From Ophioderma brevispina (Eukaryota; Echinodermata; Ophiuroidea; Amphilepidida; Ophiodermatidae), in assembly GCA_023653785.1 (NCBI GenBank), contig JAMKCH010036035.1, forward strand, positions 1 to 64,000: a stretch of 64,000 bases of DNA, in the 5' to 3' direction. Position numbers and translations under genes: made by a program. Within the stretch, counting starts at the first letter, position 1. The number at the start of each line of letters is the position of its first letter. Below, piece by piece: positions 51,801-57,800 of this stretch. The notes below the pieces were generated by a model. The model was not told the origin of the DNA. It saw only the letters and a list, made by a program, of their open reading frames with translations, and searched no databases.

Positions 51801-54800
51801 ACAAACAGGGAGGTTTGTTTTTTGAACATTTTGGCGTTAACATTTTTTTACACATACGTAACATCCAGTTATCTATCCATTACACTCCTGTTTCAGGTCA
51901 TTATACTTTGGTGGGGAAATAAGTTCAAAATCACTAAACTAAATGGGTTTAATTTAAGTTGTACTAAAGGGTTTGTTTAAAAATATAAACATTTTTAATC
52001 AATAGGGTAAAACAAGGTCAACTTGAGAAGAGGTTCCACCCGAATAAAGTATGGCGTGCTACCTCCTATGTGAAATGTTGGCAATTTGTTCAATCCTTGT
52101 GACAATTTTGAAGCCTTCATCCCTCCCCTCCCCTCAACTCCCCCCAAAAAAAATTTACAATGTTAAAATCAATGGATACCCTTCATGAAAGAAGATTAAG
52201 ACAAGTATTCATGCATAATCCCTTGCCCAATTCCAAGAAATTTTCAGCGAAAAAATGGGGGTGGAATAATTCTGCTCGGAGATGCTTGCATAAAATATGT
52301 TTGATAGATAATTTCTGGACAAATGGCAGCTATTGCATTTGTGACTTTTTTGAGTTCATACAGCAATTTGTATGTGGATTCAGCCCAAGGAGTCATTTCA
52401 GGAATACTGATTCAGAGAATAAAAGCAGGATTTGTGTTTGACCTATATAATATATGTCTGGATGCCGTCCCAAGGTATCCACTTATGATAAAAATATTGG
52501 CTTGCCCATCCAATATGACACGATTATTCGTAGGCCAAAACAACATCCTATCTTTTATTCTCATTCTTATTTAGTTTTGGTTCTTTAAATCACCAAAAAT
52601 ATTTTTTATTTCAATAGTATTAGTTTTTAAAAGGCAAACAATATTCCCCACTGTCAAAATGAACGAACCCGTACAAGCTGCGTGCACTGCGTAACCTTAT
52701 AACACCCGCCCGCACGCAAAAACTTGCGCGACAACTATCGAATATTTGTCTCATATTAGATAGGCAATAGACAACAAACCAAGGATAGTTGTGTGTTTGC
52801 TTAATAAACCACCCACTGAATAATAATTGGTTGGATTAGACAGTTATTAGGGTTCATCTTATAGGCCCCATATTTTAAAAACTTCTTCTGATTTTTGTCA
52901 TAGATAAGTGTGGCCACTATCAAAAAAATACCTCAAAAAAATTTCATCAAAATCGGGACTCTCTTATGGGTTTCACCGGGTCATGAAAGTGTTTCAAATA
53001 GCAAAACAAGCATTTTGCATTTAAGCAGCGATTTGGAACATACTTTTAATATGCGGCTTAAATGGCCTGCCATATGATAAATAATGTAATTTGGATATTT
53101 GAAGGTTTCCAAAGACCATTTGTTAAAACCACTACATTTATAAATGCACAGAGGAGGTGAGTGAGTATGCAATTCATAAGGCAGCTTTTCGACACATATA
53201 CTTAAAATGGCTTAAATGGCTGCCGTATTATTAAATAGTGGTAATAATATCACAATTCAAACAGTTACAAGACCCATTCTAAAGCTCACAGCACTTTTTT
53301 TTGGCAAATGTCAGTTATGGTAGTAGTCTGATTTCTGCATCAAGTAATCCAGCTGCCTTATGTTAAACAGAGTATAATCCTAAATGTTATTTAAACACTT
53401 ACAGTGTTGAATTTAGAGTCTGATTTTAGGCATCAGTGTTTGATTTGTGCTTTGGAGATTTCGGCATGTTTTGAGGTCTGCTCAAACAACTTGCAAGCAC
53501 ATTTTGGTAGTGCTTTTCAGATCTTGATGCATCCGAGAAGTCAGCCCTGAGATTTACTCTGCGTTGGCGCAGTCGTTGTCACATGGATCGGATGGCAACA
53601 ATGTTGCGTAGGACTTCCTGGTATGCAGGAGAATTTGACCAGTGTGCACAATCTGCAGTGCGAAGAACAGTTGTCTAGTTGAGGAGTCCCGTGCAGGACA
53701 GGATGGGTAGAGTAAACAAGAGTCCTCCATTGACCAAGTCTGCTAAGAGTTTGCATAATAATATTGGTTGGAAATTCAGGCTTTCCGAATTTTAATTCCC
53801 AACCCGCTTCTTAGGTGCTACTAAGTCTACTGTGAGGGATTCACTGCGAGAAGCTGATCAGCCAGTGCACTTCGCTCATCTGTGGGAAATAATCTAGAGA
53901 TTGAAAGGGGCAACCAGTCCCCAGTCAAATACCATAGGTAACGCTCAACGCTCTAATTGCACTTGCAGAAAGAACCTTTGGGTTCACAACCTCATACTAG
54001 TAACTTGTGAACAGATTGAGGTCATGCCATGGGGCGCATCAGACAGTTGAAGTGCAGGTCATCCACCATGAACTGTAGACGATAAAGTGAACAGAGTACA
54101 AAATGCCTCACTTTAGACACTTGATGTCCTGAAGTAATTGTTCCTGGGGGGGAAACTGTGAAAGTACTGTGATTCCAGCAACATACAGGCGTCCACGACT
54201 TCCCCTGTACCCGAGTTTCATTAATCAATTATTGTCTACATTGACTGAAGTTTGTTGCCTTTTGACACCTGTGACCTTGAACTTGAAATCTGGTGAATTT
54301 ACCCATTTGAAATATTCAAGAAAAAAGTCCCATAAGAGTGTATGTAACTTTGTTTCAAATGACCTATTCTTTATACTATGTGTTTTTTAGAGTGCAAAGT
54401 TCCTATACACGTTTCAATGGAAAAGGCCCATTTTCAACTTTAGGCCTGCGGTGGACCCCTAAGACCAACTCCGATTTAAGTAGAAATTGATAGGATTAGT
54501 TTTGGGACAAATTGGGGAAACATCGTTAAAGGACTATGAACAAAATATTAAAACTACTAGGGGTATAGATGCACCTCCATAAAAGTTCTACTATGTTAAG
54601 TTCATGGGTATTTCAATCAGTAGCACTTAAAGTGTCCATTTCTTTGGAACCACAAGGACATATTTCAATGGGATTTGCAGCCCAATAAAGATTTCAGTAT
54701 GTTTAATTTTCTCTTTTTAAAAAGTTAATATGAGAGTGCCCAGCATTTGCTTTATCGTATCAAATATGTGACAAGAGTACTTGAATTGGTGGTGGAGTAT

Positions 54801-57800
54801 AGGCAGAGTTGATTTCCAAAGGGGCCTAGATCTTTTTTAATAGTTCTGAGAAAACCGCTCCTTTTTTAAAAATAACCACATTCTACTATCAGTTCATGTA
54901 ATTTTGTGTTAAACAAAGATACCGTATGCAGAAGCCGAAAACAATTAACTGTTACTCTCTGATTTTTACAGGGGTTTCGGTGTATTTCTGTTTGTTTTAT
55001 GTGGGAAATGGATTTAGGCCCATTTGGAAAACATTCGCAGACCAAATTTGGTGGGTGCCGAACTATTTTCAGAAACCACCAATCTCAAAACAAGATTTTC
55101 TTTAAAGGGGAAGTCTAAGGAGATGCAAATTGAAAGCTCACAGCGAAATGCTTATGAACTCTTCAAGTTATGAGATTTAGTTGTTTTTCAAGATGGCTGC
55201 CAATTATTTTTAGTACTTTTAGCAAAACCGCTGATTTTATGTTTGAAATAGTTTAGACACCAACACTTTTAAAATTTCCTTTCTGGGGGGTGGTAATTTG
55301 CTAAGAATGATACTAAAACAAAAAATTTCATCAGAAAAAAGTCGGATATGTTTGTTTTTTCTGTTAGAAACGCAAACTTTCAAAATCTAAACCGTTCCAG
55401 ACATTTCGGAAATGCCGAACCAATAAATTGGAATGGAGAGTAGGCTTGAAACATGAAATTGTGAAAAGGTTATCGTAGTAATCTATTCTACTAATAACTC
55501 AATTTTGACCAAAAGTGGATTTTAGGGCCCTTTTGAAAAATCCATCTTTGTATCATGTTATCGACCTGGCCAGCGAGAGATTCTACGTGGGCTTGATTTG
55601 GCTGCTACTCCTCTCAGTCTTGGTGACCCTTTGTGATACAGATGAGAGATGTCAACGATGCACAACAAGTCTGATTCGTTGATGGACTGGTCCACGGCAC
55701 CATTGGGGTCTCTACAATCAAGATAACATTTTACTACAGTGGAATGGGGTTTTCAGTACAACTCAAATTCAACGGGAATATGCTCATTAGTGATTGTACT
55801 TTTGCGACTGAACCCATACCAGCGATGGTACTCTGTAATATGACAGATAATGGAATCCCTAATTTTCATGGCTTTTAAAACAAGTATCATTTGCTATTCT
55901 TACACCTGTATGTCAGAAGTTTTGGTAGTTTGTTGAAAACATGGAATTGTTCCTGGTGAAACTTATAAAAGTTTAGAGGTCTTTGTGAAACTAAGCAAGC
56001 AACATGGACATCGAAACGTGTCTTCAAGTGGGTTAACTCATTCTTGTAGGACAATGATTTGGTATTACAATGGTTATTGGGTAAGCGGTGCTTTGGTTGT
56101 TTAAACTCGCATCATCCACAAGTTTAAAAAAGATCATTCCAAAATGGTATGGTAAAATGATTACCGTATCTGCTTTCACCCTTAACAGGTCAGTGTTTTG
56201 GGTGGGAAATGGAAGTGTCTTAGGGGCTGTTGTCGGATAGTGTTTTCATTGTCGACAAGGGCGACCAAAAATCCAAAGCCAACGTCGTCGGACTGTCAAC
56301 AATGCAGCATAGGATAGTGTGTACTAGAGAGTTGTAGTGTTGAGAATATGGTGTGAATTGTCACCCAGCCTCACAAGTTAGGACTTTGGCGGGGAAGTTT
56401 ATCACCATGAACATTGCATTTTTAGTGAAAGAAAATACATAACAGAAAACATTTATGCGTTTGTTTGGTTGTATCAATGCTACCACATCAAACGACTTTT
56501 AAGCCCATTTTAGAGTGGACAAAAATAAGGCCTTTGAAACTCCCAGTAGTTGGGTGGTGTGGAAAGTAAATTGGCATTTCAAGTTGGAATCTGATCCCTT
56601 ACCACCGTCGAGGGTGTTTTTGTTTTTTTTTTGCATTGCTTCTGGTGTTAACAAGGATGAGCTTTGCGCAATGACATATGACTGAACATGCTTAGCCTGT
56701 CTGAGGAAGAGAAGTACGTACTATAGGGATAGTAAAAAATGGTACTACATTCAAGTGTGCGTGTTGTACATGATACGTAACATCGGGCACTAAAATACGG
56801 AGTTTCAAATGTTCAATTCGACTGATTGACGATACTGAATGGCGTGATGGCGTCGATGGCAGAGAAATGATATGCTTTTATGCTTTTTCGCCATGGACTT
56901 ATTCTGACATGCAGCACAATATTGAGATGGAAACAAATCCTGAAAATTATCACGGTAACTTTCATTACGATGTTAGGCTTTTCCTGCCTAGTTTTTGTTT
57001 ATATTTTGTCGATGCTTGCACTCCTTGTCGACAATCGGCAAAAAGTGCTGTTGTCAAACAATTTTTCCGAAACAGTACTATCGACAACAGCCCTAGAAGT
57101 GTCTGTTTAATTAGGACAACATAAAGTGTTATATGAGTGCCCACCAGGGGAGTACCATATGGTATAATTAACATTCAAACTGTTTACATTAATAATTGTC
57201 CCTTATTATTGTTCAAGCATCATAACAACTTGTGACCAGTCATTTGTCTTTTGAGAAGCTGACATTAACTAAAGTTGCTGTCAGAATTGTTCAGTGTTGG
57301 GCAACACACACACCGTAATATCTGCCGGCAGGGCCGGCAGGGAAGATAGTTGCATTTCTCACAGATTTCCCACTATATGTGTAAATTTCCCTCCAAATGG
57401 CCAAGTTTCCCCTCCAAATGGCCAACTTTCCTGGGAAGGAGCTTCCCAAATTCCCCACTTTTTTGAGCCATGTAACTGCATGAAAGGGGCGGAGCCTATG
57501 GGTGACTTCATGTGCAATTAACCAAAGGGGAGGCCAACCTACTCAAACAAGCCAATCAGCATTCACTTCCGTGTTCACACACGTCACTCTCGACACACGG
57601 TAACTAACCCTGAACAATTCTGACAAAGAGTATAATTCTGCAATAAGCACAACAACCAAGCACATATGGGGCAATATCGCCAGCCACTACATTATTAGCA
57701 TGGCGATATGCCAGAATTGTCAGGAAAGGGTCTCAACAAACATCTTGTCTTATTTAGCCTAAATAAATCAGTGTTCAGACACTGCTTTCCAATAATGCCC